The translations under genes and the position numbers were made by a program. Below are positions 1 through 7,882 of a stretch of DNA of 64,000 bases, piece by piece (positions within the stretch are counted from its first letter, which is position 1; each line of letters begins with the position of its first letter). The stretch lies in assembly GCA_021200565.1 (NCBI GenBank), contig JAJQGJ010000019.1, positions 163,788 through 227,787 of the forward strand, in the 5' to 3' direction. The stretch is from Oscillospiraceae bacterium. Lineage in GTDB: Bacteria; Bacillota; Clostridia; Oscillospirales; Ruminococcaceae. A model generated the notes under the pieces. The model was not told the origin of the DNA and did not search any database. It saw only the letters and a list, made by a program, of their open reading frames with translations.

Positions 1-215
1 TCTTCAAAAAGCTTGTAAACAGCTTCGCGATCGCAGATGTCAGCCTTCACAAACCGAAAATTCGGCTTGCCCATGACAGGTGCCAGCGTCGAAAGATTAC
101 CCGCATAAGTCAGCTTATCGAGGCAGATTATGCGGTAGTCAGGGTATGTCCCCAGCATATGAAAGACAAAGTTCGAGCCAATAAATCCAGCCCCACCAGT
201 TACGATTATAGTCAT
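1..215 (-). CDS. rfbB: dTDP-glucose 4,6-dehydratase, N-terminal part (runs off the window)
   Basis: The reverse strand from 215 opens with the Rossmann motif GGAGFIGSNF, followed by LDKLTYAGNL and KADICD, which are hallmarks of RmlB/RfbB. This extended-type SDR enzyme makes dTDP-4-keto-6-deoxyglucose for rhamnose and related cell-surface sugars. Only about 71 residues are present; the catalytic YxxxK motif lies outside the window. The ATG at 215-213 directly precedes the NAD-binding fold, the usual start. Its upstream side is debris (216-544), so its natural promoter may have been displaced by an insertion. Confidence 0.9.
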   Translation of the reverse strand, partial: MTIIVTGGAGFIGSNFVFHMLGTYPDYRIICLDKLTYAGNLSTLAPVMGKPNFRFVKADICDREAVYKLFE

Positions 216-544
216 ATTCAGTTTCCTCATTCCTTTGATTTTACAGAGCATTCTTACTCATCCGGCAAGAAGTAGATTGCAGTAATAGTCATTCCTTTCT
301 TGACCTGAGAGAGGCGTGGTCAATTAGCATCTCGGCATCTATGCCAAACTCTCTCATAGGTTGATGCGAGTGCCAACTGCCCCATAGTGAAGATATAACG
401 CTTTGCGAAGCCGCCCTGCATTTACTTCTTGCACTTTCTGTATGACTTCAAAAAGTCTCGCTCTGCCCGGAATCCCGTAAGCTTTTAAAGAAGGGGAGAC
501 AGCGAGACAGATCTTTCATCTATGTAGTATGCCCCAGAGAGACT
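216..544. other. non-coding or decayed stretch between rfbB and an XRE gene
   Basis: No intact gene is visible. The reverse strand holds short open pieces that look protein-like but are broken by stops and frame changes, one roughly 480-350 and one at 310-245 ending in FLPDE. This suggests a decayed gene. The octamers at 456-463 and 501-508 form an inverted repeat followed on the minus strand by a T run. This could be a weak terminator for the XRE gene at 545-979, but the 37-nt loop makes that uncertain. Confidence 0.4.
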
Positions 545-979
545 TCACTCAGCCGGGGATTCCTCCTCATTTCCGTTATTAAGATACTTTTTAGGAGTGT
601 ATTTCTTGTTGATCTCCTTTGCCCTCCAGTATGCTTCCTGAATAGCTTTCATCATTGCATCCATATCTTCTTCGTCAAGAGTTCCGCCGGCATACAGCCC
701 GGCGACTTCTTCGGTCAGCTTCAAAGCCTGCTTCTTTCCTTTGTAGCCGTACTTCTCAGCAACCTCTAATACAAACTCGGCATTGTCATCCAAGAGAGCA
801 TTTTCATCAAGATGAAGCTCCTTCGCTAGAATGGTGTAGGTTTCACGCTTTTTAGGCATACGTTGACCAGCTTCATAGTTCTGAATTGTCCTTAGTGAGA
901 TTCCCGTCATCCTGGACAAGTCCTTCTGTGAAAGCCCAGCATTAACTCTCGCAGCTCTTACCTTTTCTCCGAATGTCAT
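545..979 (-). CDS. XRE-family helix-turn-helix regulator of mobile-element type
   Basis: A 144-residue protein with a Cro/C1-type HTH at residues 5-60 (GLSQKDLSRMTGISLRTIQNYE, seen as the QKDLS and SLRTIQNYE helices). An acidic/basic helical tail contains EAYWRAKEINKKY. DNA-binding regulators with this tail are common next to integrative elements and toxin systems in Clostridia. The start is at 979 with GGAGAAC upstream. It has its own strong promoter and a palindromic leader (1039-1119), so autoregulation is likely. The gene it controls cannot be told from the sequence. Confidence 0.8.
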   Translation of the reverse strand: MTFGEKVRAARVNAGLSQKDLSRMTGISLRTIQNYEAGQRMPKKRETYTILAKELHLDENALLDDNAEFVLEVAEKYGYKGKKQALKLTEEVAGLYAGGTLDEEDMDAMMKAIQEAYWRAKEINKKYTPKKYLNNGNEEESPAE

Positions 980-1038
980 GTTCTCATGTTCTCCTTCTTA
1001 TAGAGTAAAAATTTCGGATTTTTCAATGTTGCGTCTTA

Positions 1039-1119
1039 ACATTACGAAACTCAGAGCGTGTAATGTACTTAAACCGCAACTTGCACTACAATAATACCGC
1101 AAGTCAGAACATTTGTCAA
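1039..1119 (-). promoter_or_regulatory. promoter and candidate operator of the XRE gene
   Basis: On the minus strand there is TTGACA (1119-1114), a 17-bp spacer and TATTAT (1096-1091). Downstream of the predicted start of transcription lies a perfect 7-bp inverted repeat, ACATTAC (1039-1045) and GTAATGT (1060-1066), 14 bp apart. This is a plausible operator for the XRE protein. Confidence 0.7.
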
Positions 1120-1173
1120 GATGGGTTTTCAAAAAAGTTTTGAAAAAGAGCATGAAGTGAGTTACGGCAAAAG

Positions 1174-1362
1174 TTGTTTGAAAATGTAAGTGCTATAATC
1201 CAAGATAGAGGATTGAAAATCGGGGATGTGGAATCTGCGGTAGGCATATCCGCAGGGTACTTGTCGAGACTGAGTAAAAAGGATTCAGACGCTTCTATCT
1301 CGGTGGATCTGGTTTATAACGCCATTCGTTATTATATAACAAATTTAACACATATGGAGTGA
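1174..1362 (+). pseudogene. truncated XRE-type HTH gene fragment
   Basis: The 62-residue frame begins at a TTG and carries a clear HTH (LKIGDVESAVGISAGYLSRL) of the family whose members normally continue with a longer second half. Here it breaks off after about 50 homologous residues into an unrelated tail (YYITNLTHME). There is no good ribosome site. It is best read as a decayed regulator belonging to the same mobile-element debris as the recombinase fragment downstream, but a short functional HTH protein cannot be excluded. Confidence 0.45.
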
Positions 1363-1431
1363 CTTGCTGTATAATTGATATAGCAGATATTAGGAACGAT
1401 GAAAAACGCCACATGAGGGAGGCGAAGAATC

Positions 1432-1539
1432 TTGGCAGAAAAGAGAGAAGCTATAAGTGCAGATATGGAGGAGCTTGTAGCAAACATAAAGCGATACAGG
1501 CGAAGAGGGACTGGCGGGGAAGCTCGGAGGTACATATAA
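1432..1539 (+). CDS. possible small basic protein, frameshifted relic
   Basis: A 35-codon frame starts with TTG at 1432 behind GAGGGAGGCG and ends at TAA 1537-1539. The product is charged (EELVANIKRYRRRGTGGEARRY). Directly at its stop another frame opens (from 1490) and runs without a stop through 1676 into the recombinase fragment. The two together read like one protein broken by a frameshift near 1533. No family was recognised. Confidence 0.3.
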   Translation: MAEKREAISADMEELVANIKRYRRRGTGGEARRYI

Positions 1540-1675
1540 TGCCAAGATTCTGAGCGAATACGAACATGGGTACAGAAATGTACTCACAGGATTTGTCCCA
1601 AAAAGTAAATTCCACGCTGAACATGAAGCGAGAACGTGGAGAGATATTCTTCGCAGCAAGGTCGCTGTAGTCGGC

Positions 1676-2509
1676 ATGAAAAAGTATGTGAAAGTTGAAG
1701 ACTCAAAGAGAATTCCAAATAATCACCCGGCAATAGTAGATAGGGAAACATTCGAGAAAGCTCAGAAGATACTTCGGGGTAAGAAAATTAACGCTCATAC
1801 CAATAGACGTTACCCGCTGAAATCCAAAGTGTTCTGTGGTAACTGTGGCTATGCAATGGCATATCAGGAAAACGTCTATGACGAGTGCTACTTTTACTGT
1901 AAACACAAAATAGAAACTGGAAAGAATGCTGGTTGCTTCGATGATCGTCTCCCAGAGGAATTCCTCAATGCAAGAGTTTTTACTCAGCTCAAATCCTGGA
2001 TGATGCTTTTGGAAACAGCTTGTGGAAATATAGATGAAGCCGAGCAGAAGCGTTGGCATGGCTTGAGGATTCTTAATGATGAGGCAGAAAAGCTGCAAGC
2101 TGAGTTCAAAGCCCTACAATCCAAGAAGCTTGAGCTTTATGAGAACTACAGCGACGGGAAGATTGATAAAGAGGACTTTGCTACAGAAAAAGAAAAGCTA
2201 TCAAGTGAGATCGATTCAATTCGAGCTGAACTAAACAAGCTTCACGAGAAAGAATCAAAGCTCAGAAAGACCAGAAACCAGAGAAAGCCAGAGCTTGATT
2301 CATTGATGGAGAACGTGAGGCTTTTCGAGAATGAGACAAGGCTCACTTGCACGATGGCGGACGTATTTGTGGAGAAGGTTATTGTCTACGATAAATGGTG
2401 CATGGAGATAAACTGGAAGTGTGAGGATTTGGTGGAGAAGGCTTTGAGTGAGATGATGGAGGTTGAAGAGGTGTTGGATGAGGTTGTGGATGAGAGAATG
2501 GTGGGATGA
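1676..2509 (+). pseudogene. large serine recombinase, N-terminally truncated
   Basis: This 277-residue remnant has the C-terminal half of a large serine recombinase. It contains the end of the Recombinase domain (IPNNHPAIVDRETFEKAQ), the zinc-ribbon region (FCGNCGYAMA then YFYCKH) and a long coiled coil ending in a DUF4368-like tail (VFVEKVIVYD). The catalytic resolvase domain, with its active serine, is missing upstream. The frame stays open back to 1490, but that sequence does not resemble the catalytic domain. It therefore cannot integrate or excise DNA. It marks an old insertion in this locus. The ATG at 1676 is only the first in-frame ATG, not a proven start. Confidence 0.8.
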
Positions 2510-2513
2510 ATAA

Positions 2514-2547
2514 AGAGCGGTCACATCACAGCGACCGCTCTTATTTT
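2514..2547. terminator. bidirectional terminator between recombinase relic and abiEii
   Basis: A perfect 9-bp stem (AGAGCGGTC at 2514-2522, GACCGCTCT at 2533-2541) is followed by TATTTTAT on the plus strand and preceded by an A-rich run. It sits between two convergent genes. Confidence 0.8.
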
Positions 2548-2549
2548 AT

Positions 2550-3509
2550 CTACTTCTGTGTTTTCTTCCCACACTTCCAAACAGCCATCGGATGTTGCTC
2601 AATTCTCGTCAGTATCTCAGCATTATCAAACAGCAATTCCGGCTTATACTCACCCTTTGAAAATTCAGTCCAGAACGACAAATCATCCTCCGGCAGAAGA
2701 ATCCCTTTCAGATATTCTTCCACCTGTTCCTGTGCTTCTGAAAGATTGAAGTGCTCGGCTTTTCGCAACACGGGAACTAAATCCGTTCTTATCTTCTGCG
2801 CTGAGATTTTCTCAATCTTGTTGAAATCGAAGTGTTCTGGCACTGTTTCTGAAGCTATGGCGAAGTAAAAGATGATGCACTTCTTGAATAACTCCTCTTG
2901 CGACTCGTCAAATAGCCTGTATTTCTGCAAATTGAAAATGTCGTACAGATCCCGTGCGGCTGCCCGATTGAACAATGCGACTACTTTGGCTGAGAATATT
3001 TCCATAGGATCAACGCTAAGTACAGTAAGTTCACTTTCATTCCAAGGAAGTTTCACAGCTCTGCGAGAAGTAGGGAAGACATGACACCGTAACATATAGT
3101 TGATTTCGATTTTCAGATTGTCCCTCATCCCGCCAGCATTGATATACTCAAACACGAAAGAATCCAGAGCATGGTACTGCTTTGATTTTGGGCTTAGAAC
3201 ATATCCCGAAGCAACCATATATTTTTGAATATGGCTGTTAATTTGCTCCCGCTCCTGGAGCATGTCTTCTCTTGGCGCATTTCGCAAATAATCCAGATCG
3301 ATATCCACAGATAAGCGTGGCAGGTCAAATACAGTGAGGTTTATTGCCGTCCCACCTTTTAGCGCAAGGCTTTCGGAAAGAACTTTGTCGTTTTCCATGA
3401 AAGAGAGAACGTCCGCAAGTCTGCACACCTTCTCGAACGTATCTCTGACAAAGCCCAATTCCTTTGCCTGTCTGCCAAGCGATATTCTATCAAATTGCAT
3501 CATAGCCAT
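2550..3509 (-). CDS. abiEii: AbiEii/AbiGii-type nucleotidyltransferase toxin
   Basis: A 319-residue protein with the DUF1814/AbiEii fold. It has LKGGTAINL (residues about 50-58) followed by LSVDIDLDY, the GG-Thr and DxD metal-binding motifs of the DNA polymerase-beta-like nucleotidyltransferase. It also has the conserved EINY and ARDLYDIF segments. AbiEii is the toxin of a type IV toxin-antitoxin pair that also gives abortive phage infection; related toxins modify tRNA. The gene overlaps the antitoxin gene upstream by 20 bp, implying translational coupling. All key motifs are present, so it should be active. Confidence 0.9.
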   Translation of the reverse strand: MAMMQFDRISLGRQAKELGFVRDTFEKVCRLADVLSFMENDKVLSESLALKGGTAINLTVFDLPRLSVDIDLDYLRNAPREDMLQEREQINSHIQKYMVASGYVLSPKSKQYHALDSFVFEYINAGGMRDNLKIEINYMLRCHVFPTSRRAVKLPWNESELTVLSVDPMEIFSAKVVALFNRAAARDLYDIFNLQKYRLFDESQEELFKKCIIFYFAIASETVPEHFDFNKIEKISAQKIRTDLVPVLRKAEHFNLSEAQEQVEEYLKGILLPEDDLSFWTEFSKGEYKPELLFDNAEILTRIEQHPMAVWKCGKKTQK

Positions 3510-4254
3510 CTACCCCTTTATCAATAAGTTTCTTCAAGTCTGCCGGTGCATACAGTCGCCATTTTTTGTGAAATACGAAATCATCCTGCTTCTCAAACAG
3601 ATAAGCTTTGCTGGAGGACGATTTAGCCACACATTCAGAGAAAAATTCATCTGACAGCGACAGTTCCTCAGCATAGGCTTCGAGAATATACCCCGCTTTC
3701 TGATAAAGCTGACTTCGATTGTGCATTTCCAATGCTTCAAGAAGCTTATTTTCGTCAAGGGAAGGTATCAGAGAGAGGCAACGAAGCAGCTCTTCCAATC
3801 CGCCGATTTTTGTAAAGTCAGCTATGCTGTCTATCACGGTTCGTTCGAGAGAAGTTACCCGTACTCCTATATTCGTTTCGACAATACCAGTGTCACCTCG
3901 CCATATTACAGGCTGATAATGCACGCCATCATAGTCGAATGGCTGTATTGTCTTCTCTGTTGTGAAATACACATCGTAAAACACTTGATTAGCATACCCA
4001 TAAAATTCAAAAGCACTGTGGTGAGACACGCATGAATCGTCTGTTATGCGGGATGCGATTTGAAATCGGCTTGGTATAGGCTGTTCTGTCTCCATGCTTA
4101 TGACGGCGTACAAGTTACGGCGTACTCTTTCTATAGTTCCCTTTTCAAGACAGCTTTTTATTCGCTGTTTAGCCGCGCTGTTCGAACCTGTAATCTGAAC
4201 CATGTCGCTATGGGTAAAGCACCGAGTGGCAGCTAATTCTTTATATAAGTCCAT
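3490..4254 (-). CDS. abiEi: AbiEi-type antitoxin and transcriptional repressor
   Basis: A 254-residue protein with an N-terminal winged HTH (FTHSDMVQITGSNSAAKQR) leading to YAVISME, then the AbiEi_1-type C-terminal domain (CVSHHSAFEFYG and RVTSLERTVID). It is the antitoxin partner of AbiEii and, in studied systems, represses its own operon by binding inverted repeats. It starts at 4254 behind AAGGAGGG. An inverted repeat flanking the promoter (4271-4334) fits this autoregulation. Confidence 0.9.
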   Translation of the reverse strand: MDLYKELAATRCFTHSDMVQITGSNSAAKQRIKSCLEKGTIERVRRNLYAVISMETEQPIPSRFQIASRITDDSCVSHHSAFEFYGYANQVFYDVYFTTEKTIQPFDYDGVHYQPVIWRGDTGIVETNIGVRVTSLERTVIDSIADFTKIGGLEELLRCLSLIPSLDENKLLEALEMHNRSQLYQKAGYILEAYAEELSLSDEFFSECVAKSSSSKAYLFEKQDDFVFHKKWRLYAPADLKKLIDKGVDGYDAI

Positions 4255-4270
4255 CGTAAGCCCTCCTTAT

Positions 4271-4334
4271 TTCGTTTCTATTTTAGCACAAAAGGAGTGA
4301 AAAAGCAAGCCTTTCGTGCAAATTCAGAAACGAA
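4271..4334 (-). promoter_or_regulatory. abiE promoter flanked by inverted-repeat operator
   Basis: On the minus strand there is TTGCTT (4308-4303), a 17-bp spacer and TAAAAT (4285-4280). A perfect 9-bp inverted repeat encloses it: TTCGTTTCT at 4271-4279, over the transcription start, and AGAAACGAA at 4326-4334, upstream of the -35. This layout matches AbiEi-type negative autoregulation. The rest of 4335-4550 shows no convincing gene. Confidence 0.75.
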
Positions 4335-4550
4335 TATTTTTAAATTCGCATGTAAGGTACGAAAATACACTCCTTTCGATGATTTTTAAAAACGAAGTTT
4401 TGCTGGACATACTCACAATTCCTCGCTCTATTTCTCTCAAAAGATTGTGTACCTTATTCCTCACAAATGACTGGCTATTTCGCATCAAAGACGGTAATAT
4501 GGTTATACCGAATGGGACAGCAGTCCCACAGTGAAAGGAGATAGCAAGCA

Positions 4551-4811
4551 ATGTTTTATCATTTGGCAATGTACTCATTTAGCATAAGCAAGCCCGTGAC
4601 TGGGTCATTTGTAACGAGAGATGAAGCATGGACGGCAATGAGTAAAAACGCAGAGAACGAGCAAGCGGAATCAGAAGCACTTGGTTTGGAGACCACTACC
4701 ACATTCGATGAGGATAGCGGAGAAATCATGCTTACTGAGAGTAGCGAAATTGAAGACACATCAACTACATGGATTTTGTTTGAGATAGAGGAAAGGAGCA
4801 GCAATGAATAA
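4551..4811 (+). CDS. small acidic protein of unknown function
   Basis: An 86-residue acidic protein behind a good ribosome site (GAAAGGAGA, 4537-4545). It has a patterned N-terminus (FSISKPVTGSFVTRDEAW) and a long Glu/Ser/Thr-rich second half. It overlaps the next gene by 8 bp, so the two are probably cotranslated. A short TGGGAC-GTCCCA hairpin precedes the ribosome site. No family with known function was recognised; pairs like this occur in clostridial mobile elements. Confidence 0.55.
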   Translation: MFYHLAMYSFSISKPVTGSFVTRDEAWTAMSKNAENEQAESEALGLETTTTFDEDSGEIMLTESSEIEDTSTTWILFEIEERSSNE

Positions 4812-5052
4812 GATAACATTCAACCCAAATGACTTGAAAGGAATGCAGAATCTCATGAAGACCTATGGGGATTCCAAAGAACCGTTTTGCGGTGAGAACG
4901 AGAACGGTGAGCCTATGGCAATATCAATTTTTCCAGATAGGATTACAGTTGTGACCACGCAAGGTAACATGAGGGACAGTGAAGTTGCGACTGCTGATGC
5001 TGTTCAGATCCAACACCTACCTCCTACTCACAATCCCATAATACGCCTCTGA
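4804..5052 (+). CDS. small unknown protein, probably truncated at the insertion boundary
   Basis: An 82-residue frame with ribosome site GAAAGGAGC. The first two thirds look like a folded small domain (NPNDLKGMQNLMKTYG, then ISIFPDRITVV). The last 25 residues lose that character, and the frame runs 36 bp into the opposite-strand 3' end of the ABC permease gene ending at 5017. The natural C-terminus has probably been lost where mobile DNA meets the older chromosome. Confidence 0.5.
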   Translation: MNKITFNPNDLKGMQNLMKTYGDSKEPFCGENENGEPMAISIFPDRITVVTTQGNMRDSEVATADAVQIQHLPPTHNPIIRL

Positions 5053-7023
5053 TGTAATCTTATACACAACCGTATACACCACAACCACGACACCGAGGCA
5101 CGCCGCTGCTATTCCCAGAAACAGCCATGTATTCATGAAGCCACACATCTTGAGAAGCTTCAGCATAATCGGCGAGGCGAAGGCGATGTGCACTGCCGCC
5201 ATCACGACCGGCAGGAGGAAGACCGAGAGCATCTGCGAATTGATGCTCTTTTTTATGTCTGCCTTGGTCATGCCGACCTTTTGCATTATCTCAAATCTCG
5301 AAGCGTCTTCGTAGCCTTCCGAAATCTGCTTGTAATAGATGATGAGCACCGCCGACAGGACGAATAAAAGACTCAGGAAGATGCCCAAGAACAAGAGCCC
5401 TCCGAACAGACCATAGTAGTCGGAGCGGTTTCTCGCAAGGGAATCCCAGCTTATATGATAATTTATGCCTGTGTTGTACAGACCGAGTGTCTCTTTCAGG
5501 AGTGGTGTGCCATGTGTGCCGTAATAGTAGCTCTGCTCAGATTCGCTCAGACCGGGAACATCGAAGCCGTACCACCACATCCGGTAGATATAAATCTCGT
5601 TGCCCTTATCCCCGAGCAAATCAAAAATCGGATTGAATACGTCCAGATTGTCGACGACGATAACAAGCATTCCGTAAACAGTGCGCTGGAGGGGACAGAA
5701 GCTCGGGTATTCTATCTCAGATTTGACAGCGAAAGTGCCGAGCGTGTCAATATTGATTTCCGAGCCATCAATACTTTTAGAATAGTAGAGAAGAATCTCG
5801 CCATCGCCGAGAGTCTCACTCGAACCGTTCAGCCGGTTATAGGTGTCGACATCGAAGGCACAGACTTCAACATAGTCGTCATCCGTATAAAGATAGTCAA
5901 GCGCAAGGTTACCATCAGTAAAAATACCGTTCGTCATGATATACTCATATTCGAGCTCGTTCTGGGTCTCAAGGTCGTCATCTACCGCAAGACTCTTGAC
6001 GACCTCTTTCTGCTCATCGGTAACTTCTTTGTGAGTTCCAAATTGGACGATTAAATCTCTCGGATAGAAATCTTCGAGGATGTCCTCTATTCCCATCATA
6101 ATGCTCGAAGTAGACGACAGCATAACAAGAACAGCAGTCAAGAGAATACAAATTGAGGCAAGCCCTGCGCCGTTGCGCTTCATGCGGTAGGTCATCGACG
6201 AGACAGAGACGAAGTGGTTAGGCTTGTAATAGTAGCGCTTCGACTTCTGCATTATCCTGCACATCAGGACACTTCCCGACATGAATAGCATATATGTCCC
6301 GATCATGACGAGAACGGCGGCGAGGAGGAAGCCCATCATCATCGCCATTGGGCTTTCAAGCGTCAGGGCGAGATAGTAGCCGAAGCCTAAGATTACGGCT
6401 CCAAGAAGACCGAAGAACCAGTTCGCCTTCGGAGGCTTTTCTCCCATGCTTTCACTTTTCAGAAGCTCAATCGGGTTCGTCAGACGCACTTTAAGCAGTG
6501 AGAAAACAAACAGGAGTAGAAATATTATCGCAAACAACAGTGCAGTTTCGGGGATAGCCTGCCATGCAAGCTCTATCGTGAATGTCACGTCTCCCGAAAT
6601 GAGCTGAACGAGCACCAGCTCCGCAAGCTTATAAAGAATTATCCCGAGAACGATTCCGCCGAAGATGGCAATTCCCGCCGTCAGAACGCTTTCCCAGATG
6701 AGAATTCTTGCGATGTTATGCTTGCTCATTCCCAGTACATTATAGAGTCCGAACTCTTTCTGTCGCCGCTTCATCAGAAACGAATTCGTATAGAAAAGAA
6801 ATATCGCCGCAAAGAGTGCTATGACGCCTTTTCCTAGCATAAGAAGCTCCTGCGCCAAATCTCCGCCGGACATCAATCTTATTACATCCGATTCGGCAAG
6901 CGAGGTGATTATAAAGTAGAGCATCACCATGCCAATGCTGGCCAAAATATGCGGAAGATAGAGCTGTCGGTTGCCCTTGATGCCATTCATGGCAAGGCGA
7001 CGGTATAGACCACGCTTTTTCAT
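5017..7023 (-). CDS. BceB/VraG-type ABC transporter permease
   Basis: A 668-residue membrane protein with the ten-helix BceB plan. It has two FtsX-like blocks (residues about 55-290 and 560-660) and one large extracellular domain (about 315-530) between them, which in this family binds peptide antibiotics or lipid II complexes. The conserved FGLYNVLGMSKHNI segment is the FtsX coupling motif. The start overlaps the ATPase stop by 4 bp (ATGA). With the ATPase, kinase and regulator upstream it should sense and counter cell-wall-active antimicrobial peptides. Assignment is to the family only; the ligand is unknown. Confidence 0.88.
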   Translation of the reverse strand: MKKRGLYRRLAMNGIKGNRQLYLPHILASIGMVMLYFIITSLAESDVIRLMSGGDLAQELLMLGKGVIALFAAIFLFYTNSFLMKRRQKEFGLYNVLGMSKHNIARILIWESVLTAGIAIFGGIVLGIILYKLAELVLVQLISGDVTFTIELAWQAIPETALLFAIIFLLLFVFSLLKVRLTNPIELLKSESMGEKPPKANWFFGLLGAVILGFGYYLALTLESPMAMMMGFLLAAVLVMIGTYMLFMSGSVLMCRIMQKSKRYYYKPNHFVSVSSMTYRMKRNGAGLASICILLTAVLVMLSSTSSIMMGIEDILEDFYPRDLIVQFGTHKEVTDEQKEVVKSLAVDDDLETQNELEYEYIMTNGIFTDGNLALDYLYTDDDYVEVCAFDVDTYNRLNGSSETLGDGEILLYYSKSIDGSEINIDTLGTFAVKSEIEYPSFCPLQRTVYGMLVIVVDNLDVFNPIFDLLGDKGNEIYIYRMWWYGFDVPGLSESEQSYYYGTHGTPLLKETLGLYNTGINYHISWDSLARNRSDYYGLFGGLLFLGIFLSLLFVLSAVLIIYYKQISEGYEDASRFEIMQKVGMTKADIKKSINSQMLSVFLLPVVMAAVHIAFASPIMLKLLKMCGFMNTWLFLGIAAACLGVVVVVYTVVYKITSEAYYGIVSRR

Positions 7024-7784
7024 TTGCCGACACCTCCCCTGCTCAGCATGGTGAGGGTGTCGGAAATCTTCTGATAGAGAATCTCGTCACTCTGCCCGCC
7101 ACGGTAGACCTGATGGAAAACCACGCCGTCCTTGATGAAAAGAACCCTGTTCGCATGGCTCGCCGCCTTGACCGAGTGGGTGACCATTAAGATAGTCTGC
7201 CCACAGGAATTGACTTTTGAAAAGAGATTCAGAAGCTCGTCGGTGGCTCGACTGTCGAGAGCACCAGTGGGCTCATCGGCTAAGATAATTCTCGGCTCGG
7301 TGACGAGTGCTCTTGCGACTGCCGCCCTCTGCTTCTGCCCGCCGGAGACCTCATAGGGATATTTCTTCAAGATGTCCGAAATCCCGAGTAGCTCCGCTAT
7401 CGGCTCGAGCCGCTTGTGCATCTCTTTGTAGGACATTCCCGACAGCACGAGTGGGAGATAGATATTGTCCTCGAGGGTGAAGGTGTCAAGAAGGTTGAAT
7501 TCCTGAAAGACAAATCCCAGATTGTCTCGCCGGAATGTCGCCATGTCCTGCTCGTGGACTTTAGAAATATCTTTGGCATCTAGGATGACCTGTCCGCCTG
7601 TCGGCTTGTCGAGGGCAGCGAGGATATTGAGAAGTGTCGTCTTTCCTGAACCGCTTTCGCCCATGATGGCGACATATTCGCCCTGTTCAACCGAAAAATT
7701 GACGTTTTTAAGAGCTTCGACACTCGCTCCTCCCATCCGGGAAGTGTAGACTTTCTGAAGATTTTTGACAGTTAATAATGGCAT
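7020..7784 (-). CDS. BceA/VraF-type ABC transporter ATP-binding protein
   Basis: A 254-residue MacB/BceA-family ATPase with Walker A GESGSGKT (42-49), signature VSGGQKQR, Walker B ILADEP followed by TGALD, and the H-loop VTHS. It energises the permease at 5017-7023, to which it is translationally coupled. It starts at 7784 behind AAAGGAGA. The gap to the kinase gene holds its own promoter with a Bce-type operator (7814-7879), so the transporter genes can be induced above the level of the two-component genes. Confidence 0.92.
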   Translation of the reverse strand: MPLLTVKNLQKVYTSRMGGASVEALKNVNFSVEQGEYVAIMGESGSGKTTLLNILAALDKPTGGQVILDAKDISKVHEQDMATFRRDNLGFVFQEFNLLDTFTLEDNIYLPLVLSGMSYKEMHKRLEPIAELLGISDILKKYPYEVSGGQKQRAAVARALVTEPRIILADEPTGALDSRATDELLNLFSKVNSCGQTILMVTHSVKAASHANRVLFIKDGVVFHQVYRGGQSDEILYQKISDTLTMLSRGGVGK

Positions 7785-7813
7785 AAGATTTCTCCTTTAC
7801 TTTTGTTACCCCG

Positions 7814-7879
7814 ATTATAGCAAAAGAGAAACCCATGAATCCATCGATTTCCCTTACAGTTTTCTTACGTTTTTGTAAG
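7814..7879 (-). promoter_or_regulatory. inducible Bce-type promoter and response-regulator box
   Basis: The minus strand has TATAAT (7819-7814) without a good -35. Upstream lie CTTAC units at 7853 and 7864 and the inverted unit GTAAG at 7875-7879, spaced by one helical turn. The core CTTAC-N6-GTAAG resembles the inverted-repeat boxes bound by BceR-like regulators. A weak -35 plus boxes centred near -52 fits activation. Confidence 0.65.
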
Positions 7880-7882
7880 ATT

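Noticed and set aside
4316..4578. Overlapping small frames on both strands upstream of abiE
   Set aside because: No ribosome sites and no protein-like composition; the area is better explained as promoter and spacer.
5455..6054. Long plus-strand open frame inside the ABC permease
   Set aside because: Opposite-strand shadow of a clear BceB-type permease; no ribosome site and no recognisable domain.
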